A DNA stretch of 64,000 nt from Parus major (Eukaryota > Chordata > Aves > Passeriformes > Paridae). Each line of letters starts with the position of its first letter. The stretch's first letter is position 1. Below the pieces are notes generated by a model. The model made no database searches. It was not told where the DNA came from and saw nothing but the letters and a program-made list of their open reading frames with translations. Below, piece by piece: positions 1 through 11,000 of the stretch. Position numbers and translations under genes: made by a program. The DNA is taken from the NCBI RefSeq assembly GCF_001522545.3, contig NC_031771.1:2472283-2536282 (forward strand), given 5' to 3'.

Positions 1-2123
1 GTCTGAGACACCCACTTTGCTTGGCCAGGCTGTGGGAGGGAAAACCAGGGTCCCAGCTGGGATCAGCTCCACAAAACGGGGTCTCTCTGCACAGAGACCC
101 TTCTGCTGTCCTGTGCCTGTTGTGGGCTGGATTCTCTGCCACTCTGGTTAAGCTTTTCAAAATACTCCCTTTCCAAATAATATTATTTGCCAGGGCATCC
201 TTCAGTGTGTGGGGGCGTGTTGGGAAATCAAGTTACTCTTGTAATTTAGGTTCATGTGTTTGTGTACTTAAAAGCCAATTCCCTTGTCATCTTTGCCTGT
301 GAGAAGCTGCAGGGATCCCAGTTGGTTTGGACTGTTATTCCTTAGGGCTGTAATTGTTTTTTTCACATGCAGCCTGGGAGTTGCCAGGCCGGTTTCTCTG
401 AGAACTTGGCTCCTATGGAAGTCAGAGTCACTGCAGCAGAGAATTAAGCTTTGAACCTGGGACAATTTAACAGGAAGCCCCTGCTTCTCTCACTCCTGCC
501 AGGCTTTTCCTGGTTGCCCATCACCCAGCATCGTGTTTTTGGAACTGAGCTGTGGAAGAAGTGGTTGGCAGTCCAGGATCCGATGAGCTGCCTGCAGAGC
601 TTTCCTTTTCGCTCCGTGAGGCTCTGCTGCTCCCTAGGACAGCGTGTCACTAATTGCAGATTCAGTTTGTGCTCACTGAGCAGCAAAAGCTCACCTGCCC
701 TCAGGCTTTGCCAGATCCTTCAGAAGGGCTTAGGAATTTAAGTTTCAGTGTCCACAGTCAGAGCATTAAATCCATCACTGAATTTTAGGGAGATTTAGTT
801 TCTGAGTCCCCTGAAATCTGTATGCTGTGAGAGGTCTGGTTCTGCATTTAGCTAAGAATCTAAAGATGGCTCTTGCCCTGCTCTCCCACAAAAGGATTTT
901 TGTCATTTTTAGAATCAGTATTTTTGCTTCCATGTGTAGGAAGCTGGTGTGGTCATGTGGAATGGTGTGATTTCTCTGGGGCGGCCAGTGCTGTGCCAGA
1001 ACAGCTCTGGGCATCCTGTCTGGAGAGTATTTTAGGAAGTAACCCAAGTGCCTATTAATTAGCAGAGTTAAATATGAGGCTTGGGATAATCTGACAAGTT
1101 GTGTTCCCCAGTTCAATATTGCATCCCCAAAAAAACCACCCCCAACCAATAAACAAAACATCAAAACCCCCATCACTGCCAGGAAAAGCAAAAGCTTGAC
1201 TTTATTGGAATTAGGATGTTCCACTGGCCCAATGGCTAATGTGTTCCTTAGGCACATGGATGCAACATGTCTATGTGACTTCAGTGGTTTTCACTTAAAA
1301 AAATGCGTTTTCAGAAAAGCCTCTTGGGGGAAATAGTTATCATTCCCACACTATCATTACAGCTGGGCTATCCAAATCCATTTAAGGAATAAAACAAAAG
1401 AGGAATTTGATGTCCAGAGTTCCTAAGAGGCTCTAAAAATCTCAGAGGTACATGGTGGATGTATTTTGCGTCCCAAATCATCACTGCCTATCTCAGTACT
1501 GGGGAAATAAAGGAATGCCAAGGAGTAGAGGGTGAATGAAAGAATCCAGTAATGGGGTTATTTGGAAGAGGAAGGCTGCTGATGGTTTGCAAAGTCCAAA
1601 GGAGAAAGAGGTCTCCCAGGATGGCTTTATCTAAATCAAGCGCCTGATCTGAATCTCTTAGCAATGAATAGTGAAAATGAGTTATGCCCTGTGACAGCAT
1701 CGTGCTCAGTGAGCTGCACGGGGGCAGATTTCACCCTGGGTCTGCTCCACAAATCTTGCGTTTGGAACCAAGAGACTCGGGACAAACAGAGGGAGAAAGG
1801 AGGCGGTGTGGCTCTGAGGCATCTGTGGGCATCGGGGGTTGCTGCAGGCAGCGCTCATGTGGAGGCTGCTCCTCTCGGAGGGCAGGACCCTGCCTGCTGA
1901 GTGATGCACGGGATCCTGCGCGGGGAGCTCGGCTTTTCCTTTCCTTTTGCCTTCCACTGCTGCCACCTAGCAAGCTGGGATGTCTTTGGGCAGAGGAGAC
2001 GGTGCCTCTGGTGTAGTCCCGTGTTTGGTGACAAGACAGCCTAAGAGCTACCTCTCCAAAGGCTGGGAGCTGATGGCTGTGCTCGAAACACTGCTCTGAC
2101 TGGCTTTTGTGTGTTTTTAACAG
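1..2123 (+). other. SEPTIN11: SEPTIN11 intron (partial)
   Basis: This is the 3' part of an intron of the septin gene whose coiled-coil exon begins at 2124. It ends in a pyrimidine-rich stretch and an AG acceptor at 2122-2123. I see no convincing coding exon in it: the open frames are short, overlap each other on both strands and match nothing I know. The upstream exons encoding the GTPase domain lie outside the window. Confidence 0.75.
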
Positions 2124-2256
2124 TCTCCAAGAGACCTACGAAGCAAAGAGGAATGAATTCCTGGGCGAGCTGCAGAAGAAGGAGGACGAGATGAGGCAGA
2201 TGTTTGTCATGAGGGTGAAGGAGAAGGAAGCAGAGTTGAAGGAAGCGGAGAAGGAT
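2124..2256 (+). CDS. SEPTIN11: SEPTIN11 coiled-coil exon A
   Basis: This internal exon has an acceptor ending TTTTAACAG and a donor GAT|GTGAGT. It begins with the last base of a split Ser codon and ends in phase 0. It encodes [13 protein letters not shown], then a region rich in Glu, Lys and Met ([10 protein letters not shown]), ending in EAEKD. This is the start of the septin C-terminal coiled coil, which pairs septin subunits in the filament. The last residue, Asp, would be Glu in the mammalian protein as I recall it. Confidence 0.9.
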
Positions 2257-5200
2257 GTGAGTATATCTCACTCAGGAGGCTCTCTGTGAGGGCTTGGGGC
2301 AGAAAATACCCTGTTGGGGCAGGAAGCTGCTCCTCAGGCCTCCTGCAGAGGTGCAGCCAATAGTGCAGCCCCCAGTGCCCACGTTCCCTTGGTCTCCTCA
2401 AGCCTGGTAGAGTCCCCTAGGTACCGAGCACTGGGGGATGGAATATGGGGCTGTGGGAGCATCCAGAGGCCTGTTGGATTCCTACAGCAACAGGAATTCC
2501 TGTTCTCTGTGTGCCAGTGAGTGTGAGCTGCAGGGCTTTTCTCACCAAGGCAGGCTGGGGACAGGGAGGCCTCAGTGCCAGCAGGAACACGGTGGGGCAT
2601 CATCACCAGGGAATCGGGGGGGAAATGCCTCTCTTGACGGCCAGATCTCACTGCCTCTGTCCCGGCAGCTTCACGAAAAGTTTGACCATCTAAAGAGGAC
2701 TCACCAAGAAGAGAAGAAAAAAGTGGAAGACAAAAAGAAGGAACTTGAGGAAGAGCTGAACAACTTTCAAAAGAAGAAGGCAGCAGCTCAGCTATTACAG
2801 TCACAGGCTCAGCAGGCAGGTTCTCAACAAACCAAGAAAGACAAGGACAAGAAAAAGTAAGCGGATGTCACCCACACCCTTTGTAGGGTTTGTTACAAGT
2901 TTTGGGAGGTTGTTTTTTTCTTTCTTGCTGCATGTCTGTATTTGCTTTTCCCCATTACCAGACTGGAAACAGGCCTTTTCTCAGCCTGATCAAATAAAAT
3001 ATTTTTTTTTTCTAAAGGGTGGGCCAGGGACATGATCTTAATTTTTCTCCAGAAGAGTACCTTCAGATTTTCTGTTCAAGTCTGACTGGTGTGGGAGAAC
3101 AATTGGATGGTGGAGTTCTGATTTGTGATCTGTCCAACATCTTCTGGAGCTATGGGATGTTCTGGACTCAGATTTATCTGCTTGAGCCAGAATTATTAAG
3201 GGAGTTGCTACCCATCCTTTCTTTCACTGGTAGTCTCCAGTTCCCATTACCTTAAGGTTATAGTTGTAAGTAGAAGTAAAATTAGAAACCAAAACCACCA
3301 CCATGTTATTTTTACATGGGGAATGCTAGTGCCAAAAGTGATTACATGGAAGCTTGCTTTAAAGACAAGAAGCTTTGGTTTTGTATTTTTTTAGAAAAAC
3401 AAACTACTATGGTACCGTAATTGCAGTTAAATGGCATTTGTGGTTGTATCAAGTCGACATAATAAGCTAAGAAACCCTTACCTTGTAGTCAAGATCATGG
3501 CACTGTTTTTTACTATTTTATATTCGTACCCCCTAGGAGCGTAATCCTTTACCTTCCACTGGCTTTTTCCATTCCTAGTAAGAGGGTGCTCCTGCAAGTC
3601 CTTTGTGAGTCACCTGTGCCAAGGGTGCTTAGTTGGTTCCTGCCGTTGGGAAGGCCGGGGATGCAGCAGATCTCAGCGGGAAACTCTCGGTTAACCCACA
3701 CACAAAAACGACACTTCCACGCTGCTTTCAGTGCCCGAGAGAGAAGGGGGTGTTCCTCAGAGGGGCATGGGTGATGAACCCAGCTGTCACCCCCGGGACA
3801 GCCGAGTGCCAGCGGGGATGTGGCTCAGCCACTCGTGTCTGCCGTGCCAGCCTGGGAGCTGCAGCCTGGCCCGAGCTGTGCTGCAGAGGCGCTGGGCTTT
3901 TACAGCTCTTACCCCGGCTCCGCTTCGCTGCCCCACGTCGGGCGCCGCTGCCCGGGCAGGGTGGGGAGGGCCTCGGGCCGGTTCCTCAGCTGATGTAAAT
4001 TGATGTAGCTCCTATGGAGCCGTGCTGCTCGATGCTGGCTGAGGACGTGGCCCTGGGCTCCCGGCGGGATCCGTGGAGCGCTGTGTGCTGCCTGCTCTGC
4101 TCGCGGAGAAATCCTTACAGACTGTCGGGCTGAGCGCTGGAACAGCAGGAGTCGGCAGCTGAGACCCAGGCATGGTCAAACACCCTCCTGCAGACAGGCT
4201 GGGACACTCATCTTCCCTCACCTGAGCACTCAGACATGGTGATGCATTCTCTAAAAAGAACAGAAAGTTTTGAAGACCCTTTTCCTTATCTGTCAGAGTT
4301 GGCAGCCTAATATTTTTAAGAAGTGTGCAGTCAGGTTTTTTTCATCTCTTAGCTGTAGGACCAGTGCAGTACGGAATGGGCTGGGGAGTTGTGTCCCTTT
4401 GGGTAGTCAGTGTGAGCTCCTGTTTGGTTCCAGCATCGTGGGTGAGACAGGGCTGTTCCCAGCGACAGTGACGAACACAGGTTGTGCTTTGCTGCTGCAT
4501 TCACAGAAATCCAGCCTCGAGGAACGTGCCCGTGTTTTAGTGTGTCCTTTGTGTCGCTCCACGCCAGGTGCTGTACCTGCTGCAGGTGTTCTCTAGTGTC
4601 AGCGTTACTAACAGAGGCTTTCAAGGGAAATGCTGATGCTCCTGCCTTGTAGCTCACCTTGGTGCTCTAAAGGCTTCAAGTTTCTCCTTGCACTCTGGTG
4701 TGGAGCTGCAGTTTGTGTAGTTAAGGCTTCCAACCTCTCTCTCTGCTGCCGTGCCCTGTGGTGCTTCTTGTGCAGCTGCCAGAGGAAATCCTTGCCATGG
4801 CCGACCCTTGCAGCCTCCCCACCCAGTAATTCACAGGAATGCTTTCAGGTTTCTCCAGTTTGGACACCAGAGACCTTCCACTGTGCTGTGCATGCCGGAG
4901 GGAAGGCTCAGGGTGAAATCTGCTGCTGGCCTCACTCCGTGGGGGAGAGCTTGGCCTTCATGATTTCCAGACTATTCCTCCAGAAATTCTCTAGCTTATT
5001 CTCTTTTTTTCATCTAAAACATTCATGGCTCTGGCCCGACAGCAGCAGTGTTTGGGGGCAGCACACCAGGCAGTCAAGGGGTGGCTGCAGAGCACACTCA
5101 GGACGTGGGGCTGAGCACACTGACCCAGCCCCTGCTGTAGTGTTGGTATGGGACTGTGCTTCCAGCCTGACCAGTCTGGAGAGAGCTCCTGGCAACAGTG

Positions 5201-5991
5201 GGAGCAGCAAGCAGCCTTCTGGTGCCTGCCTGCTGCTGGGTACAGGGATGGCCACATGCCTCAACATGTGCCGTGGTGGTGCTGCTCATCCGCAGCCCCC
5301 CAGGAGCCGGGACCATCTGTTTGGCTTCAGTCTCACTTTATTTAAGGCTGCTTCTGAAAGCCAAATGTAAAATTTTTATTTTTTTTTTTCTCAGTTTCCT
5401 TTCCACTTAAGTTTGCAGTCCAGTGTGCCTGGTGTGGCCATCAGGGGCCGTGCTCGTCCCAAAGCGGTCCCTGAGCTGCAGCATCTGTGTCAGAGCCTGG
5501 CCCAACACCCTGTAAAAAAGAGGGGTTTGGTGGTGCCTGAAGGATCTGGCCTGGCTATGAAAGCCAAAGTGCTTGGAGACATCCTGGTGTCCAGGTGTGA
5601 GATAGCTGAGTTCCTTCCTGCAAGGATGCCCCTGGGAAGCCACCTGCACCCCTGTCCCAGCGGGGAACAAATGAGCCCTAAAGCCACCGAGCGCTGCGGT
5701 GACAGGCTGTGACCTGGAGCAGCTTACAGGGCTGGTTGGTCAGTAGTTCTGTCCCCCACGGGTTTTTCCTTTTAATTTTGCTTGTCATAGGTCGGAGTAG
5801 AGCCCAGCCTTGAGGTTGAATTTCTTTGTAATTCCATAATCCATCTGCATGCCCACCCACCGGAGCGGGTTGCTGGTGTCGGCTCTCCTGGCTTTCTTGA
5901 TTTTTTTTTTTTTTGCATTTTGAGTTCAATTAGTGCTAACTTTTTTGTTTTTTGTTCTGTTTTTTTAACTTGCAGTGCAAGCTTCACATAA
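2124..5991 (+). CDS. SEPTIN11: Septin 11, 3' coding end (partial gene)
   Basis: This is the C-terminal part of a SEPT6-group septin, a GTP-binding protein that joins hetero-oligomeric filaments at the cell cortex and on actin and microtubule structures. Only the C-terminal coiled coil is in the window, joined from 2124..2256, 2669..2856 and 5976..5991. The spliced product begins at [10 protein letters not shown], runs through a long Lys/Glu-rich heptad-like stretch, then a [11 protein letters not shown] linker, and ends KDKDKKNASFT. The splice phases agree across both junctions, including a split Asn codon at 2855-2856/5976. The five-residue ending NASFT is what I recall for SEPTIN11. SEPTIN6 and SEPTIN8 are the nearest alternatives, but the CCNI-CCNG2 neighbourhood supports SEPTIN11. 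The GTPase exons are off the left edge. Confidence 0.88.
2669..2856 (+). CDS. SEPTIN11: SEPTIN11 coiled-coil exon B
   Basis: This exon has the acceptor CCCGGCAG|CTTCAC and the donor AAAAA|GTAAGC. It continues the coiled coil with [18 protein letters not shown], then [17 protein letters not shown], and ends in the polar tail [10 protein letters not shown]. Splicing at 2856 leaves two bases (AA) of a codon that the exon at 5976 completes as Asn. Reading through the donor instead gives Lys and an immediate stop (TAA at 2858-2860), so an unspliced form would end DKDKKK. Confidence 0.92.
2857..5975 (+). other. SEPTIN11: SEPTIN11 last intron
   Basis: This intron lies between the donor at 2857 (GTAAGC) and the acceptor at 5974-5975 (TTTTTTTAACTTGCAG). 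It contains T-rich tracts and a GC-rich part at about 3.8-4.2 kb. An open frame of 246 codons at 4630-5370 has no recognisable domain and overlaps frames on the other strand, so I do not call it a gene. Confidence 0.75.
2858..3020 (+). other. SEPTIN11: Possible short SEPTIN11 3' end by read-through
   Basis: Just after the donor at 2857 there is an in-frame TAA (2858-2860), and 133 bases on a perfect AATAAA (2993-2998) followed by a T-rich stretch. Together these could terminate a transcript that does not use the donor, giving a septin ending DKDKKK. This is inference; no expression evidence is available here. Confidence 0.4.
5976..5991 (+). CDS. SEPTIN11: SEPTIN11 terminal coding micro-exon part
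   Basis: Sixteen coding bases follow a strong pyrimidine tract and a TTGCAG acceptor. Joined to the two bases left at 2855-2856 they read Asn-Ala-Ser-Phe-Thr-stop, giving the C-terminus KDKDKKNASFT. This agrees with the SEPTIN11 ending I recall. It is too short to appear as an open reading frame and is supported by the splice phase and the residue match. The rest of the exon is 3'UTR. Confidence 0.85.
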
Positions 5992-8075
5992 AGCCTGTCG
6001 AGCCAAGGATGTTCCTGCATTCACCTGCTTTTGCAGTAATGTGTCTCTGCCATCTGTTTTCTTTTTATATTTTTTTTTCCATTTTTTTAACACAAATAAC
6101 TATTAACTCACCTAATAACATAGTGGGAACAAGAAGGAAGAGGGATTGGGTGCAGGACTGTATGAGTGGAAGTTCAGAGGTGGGTGGAGGGACCGAGATA
6201 ATGATGATACCATGTATTCTTTCACCAAAACCATCAGCAGTAAATTATTTTTGGCCCCCACTCCGAACCAAGAGTCAGAGTTGGGTATCAGCAGCTCAGG
6301 TATTGACTGGCTCAGGTGTCCTCAGTGCTGCTGGCTGCAGGAGCCCCTGGATTCACCAGCCCCAGGGAATGAGTTGTGTAGGAATGAGCCCAGCCCATGG
6401 CACGGCTCAAGCTGGAGTTGAGCCTGCCCCACATTTCTTCAGGAGCTGATGAGTTACAGCAGCCCCAGTCCCTGCCGGGGAGAGGGAGGGGGGTGTGTGT
6501 AGATAACCAAGTGTAACTGACCTTGCATGCCGTGACATTTGCATGATAATTTGTATTGGTTCCTGTTGTGTATGGAATATTCTCTCCTTCCTGCTGTGTG
6601 CCCTGGCCAGGGCTGGGTTTGCTGGCCTGGTTCTCCAGCCTCCCTTCCAGCTCAGCGGAGCAGCTGCGGCTGAGCTCCGTGGCTGCCTCGGGGAGGGACC
6701 ATTCCCAGCACCGCTCTCCCTGCACCACTTGCCTCAAGCCTTTGGGACCTCCCCTAAAATCCTGCCTGGCCTCCAACAGGCAGGATCTTAGCAAGGCTTA
6801 GCAGCCCTTATGGAATTAAATACCTGGGCAGGGGGGAAGATAGAGCCTTCAGTATCCTCTTGGAGCTTCCAGGGGCATTCCTGCACAAACTTCTATACAG
6901 ACTACTTGCAAGGCTGTGGCATCCAGAATTCCAGGAGAGAAGGTGCCTGGACACAGTGGCTGTGCTGCCCCCCAAGCCCCCCTGCAGTAGGAATAGTGTC
7001 CCGTTAGGTGTCCCTAGAACACACCAAGGAGATGGAGGATAAGCCAGGCCCCGCTCTCTGGCCAGCAGACGGTGCAAGTGGCTCTGTTCAAAGTGTTTTT
7101 TCCACACCACTGTTTGCAGACAGAGTCTTTCCCTTCCTTCCCAAGGAGTGGTGATCCATGCTTACCCTGTGACTCCTGGATTTCTTCCTCTGCTCCTAGC
7201 TAGGCAGTCTCCTGTTGCCTTCTTTAAAGCCCTCTTAGACAAAACTCTTCCTTCCTGAGTCTCCCACTACAGCTGTTTGCCTGCTTCCAGATGGAATTTC
7301 TTTGGGGGAAAAAGAAAAGGCAGAATTCTCATGTTCTTTCATCACTTTTTCCTCAAGTGTTGGATTGGGAAGTGCTTGGAGGTGAGCTTATGGGTTGTCT
7401 TGCTTTTTAACCCTCACTGCTTAAACATGGCTTTAGGAAGAGGATATCTACATACCATGTCTTGGCAATGGACAGCAAAAATGGATAAATAAGCTGGAAA
7501 TTGAACAGTTGACCTTTTTATCCTTTTTTAAATTTTTTTTTTAAATTTGTCACTATTATTGTTATTTTGTTTTTTGTTGTTTGGGTTGGGTTTTTTCCCC
7601 CTTCTGGACTTGCCAGCTATGCACTTTCCATCAGGTTAAATAGGTTTGCTGCAGGGTTGTTTGGAAAAATGAAATTCTGGTTCTTGTGGCTTCTGGCAAA
7701 CCCAGCTTTAAAATCTTGAGTTATGAAGGAAGAAGTTTGAGTTGTTTGCATGAGTTTTTTACAGTCACATCACATGCCCATCACCGAGCGCTCGTGGCAA
7801 TATGCTTTGCTTCAGCTGCCTCTGTGCGCGTCCTCTTTTTAATTACCAGTGTTTTGTGCCAAGTAGAAAACTTAATTTTAACATTTATTTCTCCTGCTTC
7901 ATTTAACAGCCCTTCAGGGGATGTTTAGCAGGGGAAATCAGCTGAGTTGAGCTTTTCCTTTTTGACAGAAAGCTGTGACCAAGTGCATTAGTGTCTTTTT
8001 GGTTGAGCTTTTCTCCAGCAGAAAACAAGCCATGTTGGAGGAACTGGGAATAAACCACAAACTTGAAGATGTCAA
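5992..8075 (+). other. SEPTIN11: SEPTIN11 3'UTR (end uncertain)
   Basis: The non-coding tail starts after the TAA at 5989-5991. The first perfect AATAAA downstream is at 8049-8054, which would place cleavage near 8070. AT-rich stretches at 9.12-9.48 kb and 10.48-10.76 kb look like 3'UTR sequence, so a longer form to about 10.8 kb is possible. Transcript ends cannot be settled from sequence alone. Confidence 0.5.
8049..8054 (+). promoter_or_regulatory. SEPTIN11: Candidate poly(A) signal for SEPTIN11
   Basis: A perfect AATAAA hexamer, and the first on the + strand after the SEPTIN11 stop codon at 5991. It is followed within 60 bases by T- and GT-rich sequence. Confidence 0.4.
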
Positions 8076-11000
8076 AGGTACTGTTTGGTTTTTTGCCAAA
8101 GGACATGGTAATAACTTTTTTTTTTCCCATCTCGAACCCCTGGGCCATGTTTAGCTTGTTCCTGCTTCTCTTGCTGCTCTTCTTTGCCCGTGCCTTTTTT
8201 CACAGTAGCCCCTGATGTGCATGGAGCGAGTGACACACTCAGGTCTGGCTGGATGTGCTTTCACCTTTGCATGTAAGTACAGCAGGAGGAGTCTGCCCCT
8301 TCCTGCCTCGCTCCTGACAGGAGACCAGCTGTGCTTTGCTGGGAGATTCTGCAAGTCCACCTACTTGCAAGTGGGCTGGTACAAACTCCTCTAAAACTGC
8401 ATGTTCCTGACAAGGTGGATTTCAGTCCTCAGGCTAATACAAAGGAGCAGGAAAGCACGCTGGAAGATGCTTTTTCTGGGATGCTCATGTTCCCAGGGCG
8501 TGAAGCAAACCCTCAGAATGCAAGAGCAAAGACAAGCCAGGTCCTTGTGAGGGGCTGTGGCTGCTCTGTAGAGAGGAGGCACACGTGGGTCTGGCAGGCA
8601 GTGGGAAAGCAGGAGATGGGTAAGGGTTTGCTCCCCCAGAACCCTCCGGGGGTCACACAGTCCCTTTCAGGGAGGGCAGTGGGTAGGAAGGTGCCCTTGG
8701 AGCTCGTGGTTGTGCAATGCATCATCTTGAAATGCATCTCCTGTGGTGCTCCAGGAGCGGGGAAAGCAGGCACTGGCGCCCACCCCGGGCTCCTCTCCAG
8801 CTGGAGAGCTGCCACTCCCGTCACCCCCTCCGTGTGCTTCTGACAGCTTGAAATCCCAGCAGGGAGATGGTGTCTCCCTGGGAGTACATCCATGTTAAAC
8901 AGGACCGATGTTTCTGCAGGCAGCTCTCCTTCTGCTTCTCCCAACCCGTCCAAGTGCAGATGGAAATGTCTTTTTGTGTGTGACCACATCAGATCTGTCC
9001 ATTTGAGCCGGTCCCCCTTCGTGTCCCTTCTCCGAGGGCGCGGGCTGCACGTGCAGGGTGTGATATCCGCGGTGCTCTCGCCGGCGCGTGCCAGCTCGGA
9101 GCTCTTCACATATGAAGGGTTTTTTTAATTAACGGGAAACAAAGCTGTGAACAGCGGTAGAAATCTTGTATTTTTAATATCCTGATTGCCTTAAACCATA
9201 GATGTAGGACTTTATTACCTTGCTATTGGAAAGTAACCCATGTTTGTAACTGAACAATTGTGTAACCTACATACAGTGTTAATGCAAATGATATGTATGC
9301 ATCTGTTAGATATTGTCACTTTATTTGATGTTAAAATATTTCAGTTTTTGAATTACAGATGGAATAATAACCTTATAGCATAAGCTCAGTTATTTCTTGT
9401 ATATGCTTCAGGTTACAGATCCAAATAGTGCCAACACTTGAAGTGGGGAGAGGAAATATATTTTTACCCAAAGCTTTGGTCTTTGCGTGGCCTTTGTGAC
9501 GTTTGCTGTTGCCGTTCTGTGACAGGAGGGTCACCTGTCAGCCTCTGCCTTGCCAGCAGGTGGTTCTGTGCCTTTGAGGTGCCTCTGTAGAGGTTCGTGC
9601 TGGTGTTTGTCGGTCGCTTCTTGTGGTGGTCACGAGTTTGTTCCCCACCTCAGCCGCTATCCCGGGGAGCTCAGGCCGGAATGGGTGCGTGTGACACCTG
9701 CCCGGTACATTCCTTCCCCCGTGACTTACATTAAAATGTTGTTCTTCCTTTGTTCCCCCCCCCCCACCCTCACTTTTTCATTTCAATTCTGAACCTCTGT
9801 TTCTTTTCTCTTCTGTTTTTCTCTTTTTTCCGTAGCTTCTTCTTTATGTAAGCGTCACTTGCCAAAGCCCCCACACCCCCTCTCCCAGTGGAGCGTAGGG
9901 CACTGGAAGAGCCGTGGATCCGGGCACCCCTGCCAGCAGAAGAGCCATCTCATTCCTCCATCACGTGTGCCCTCCTCTCCTTCCCCCTTTGTTCCCACCC
10001 GTGCGTCTGAGGGTGTGCTGTGCTGTGTGTCTGTGCGGGATCTGCCCGCTCCCGGCGCGCCTCCGACAGCGTCCAGGCTTCCGGCACTGCCAGAGGGAAC
10101 GGCGGCCTCACTGGGACTCGTTGCTCTGGGTTAGTTGGACTTCTCTGCCTCCCTCCCCCTTTTCTTTTGCCATAACACGCACACACTGAGCGACAGACTG
10201 GGGGTGAGGATCTCATTTCTGCCTCAAGCCCGCCTCCTTTGGACACCACAGCTTCACCTCAAGGGCGTCCTGTGCTCCTCTGGCACGGCTGGAAATGTCT
10301 CCGTAGACTTGGTGATGTTCTCAGTGTGTCTCTGTGCGAAGGTGGATGACACATCCAGTCAAGGCCTTATTTTCTGGCTGTGCCTCGCCACGGGCAGGGC
10401 AGGATTCTGGTTTGGTACAGCTGAGCTGCACCGGCTCGTACCTAGATCGAGGGCTTCATTTTATTTTCGTGAAGCCTAACTAGTGGTTATTTTTGTAACA
10501 GTCCTGAATGTGGGCAAGTTGTTCAAATTTCTACCTTGTTTACTTGGGAAGTGAACTCTATCCAAAAGCTTGAGAAGTGCCAAAGGATGGCTTGAAGGTA
10601 AAAACCAAAACCTGTAAATGGGTGTAGTGACCTCCAGCTGGTTTGGGATGGATGGAAGGAGGCAGCCTGAGCCTCTTGGGATGTTGTTTTGTGTAGAGTG
10701 ATGCACTTTTATTTTTTAACCGAATACTAGTGATTTATTCTTTGCATCTGTGAACCTTAATCAAGGAATCCCCTTCCTTTAACCTGCCGAGGTAAAGCTA
10801 CCCTGAGGTGGTCTGGGTTTGGCCTCTGGCAATCGGTGTGTGACGTGCCAGCTGCTGAGGGGCTCTGCTGAAATCTGCTGGGTTTTTTTTTCCAGAAGCA
10901 CAATATCTTGAAGCACTTTTCAGTGGGAGACAGAAGGAAAACTGCTATTCCTGGAAACCTTTGCAACCAAAGAGGTGACTTTATAGGTACACTCAGAAGA

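Noticed and set aside
4630..5370. 246-codon + strand open frame in the last SEPTIN11 intron
   Set aside because: No domain or family resemblance, Cys/Ser/Leu-rich low-information translation, and competing frames on the other strand.
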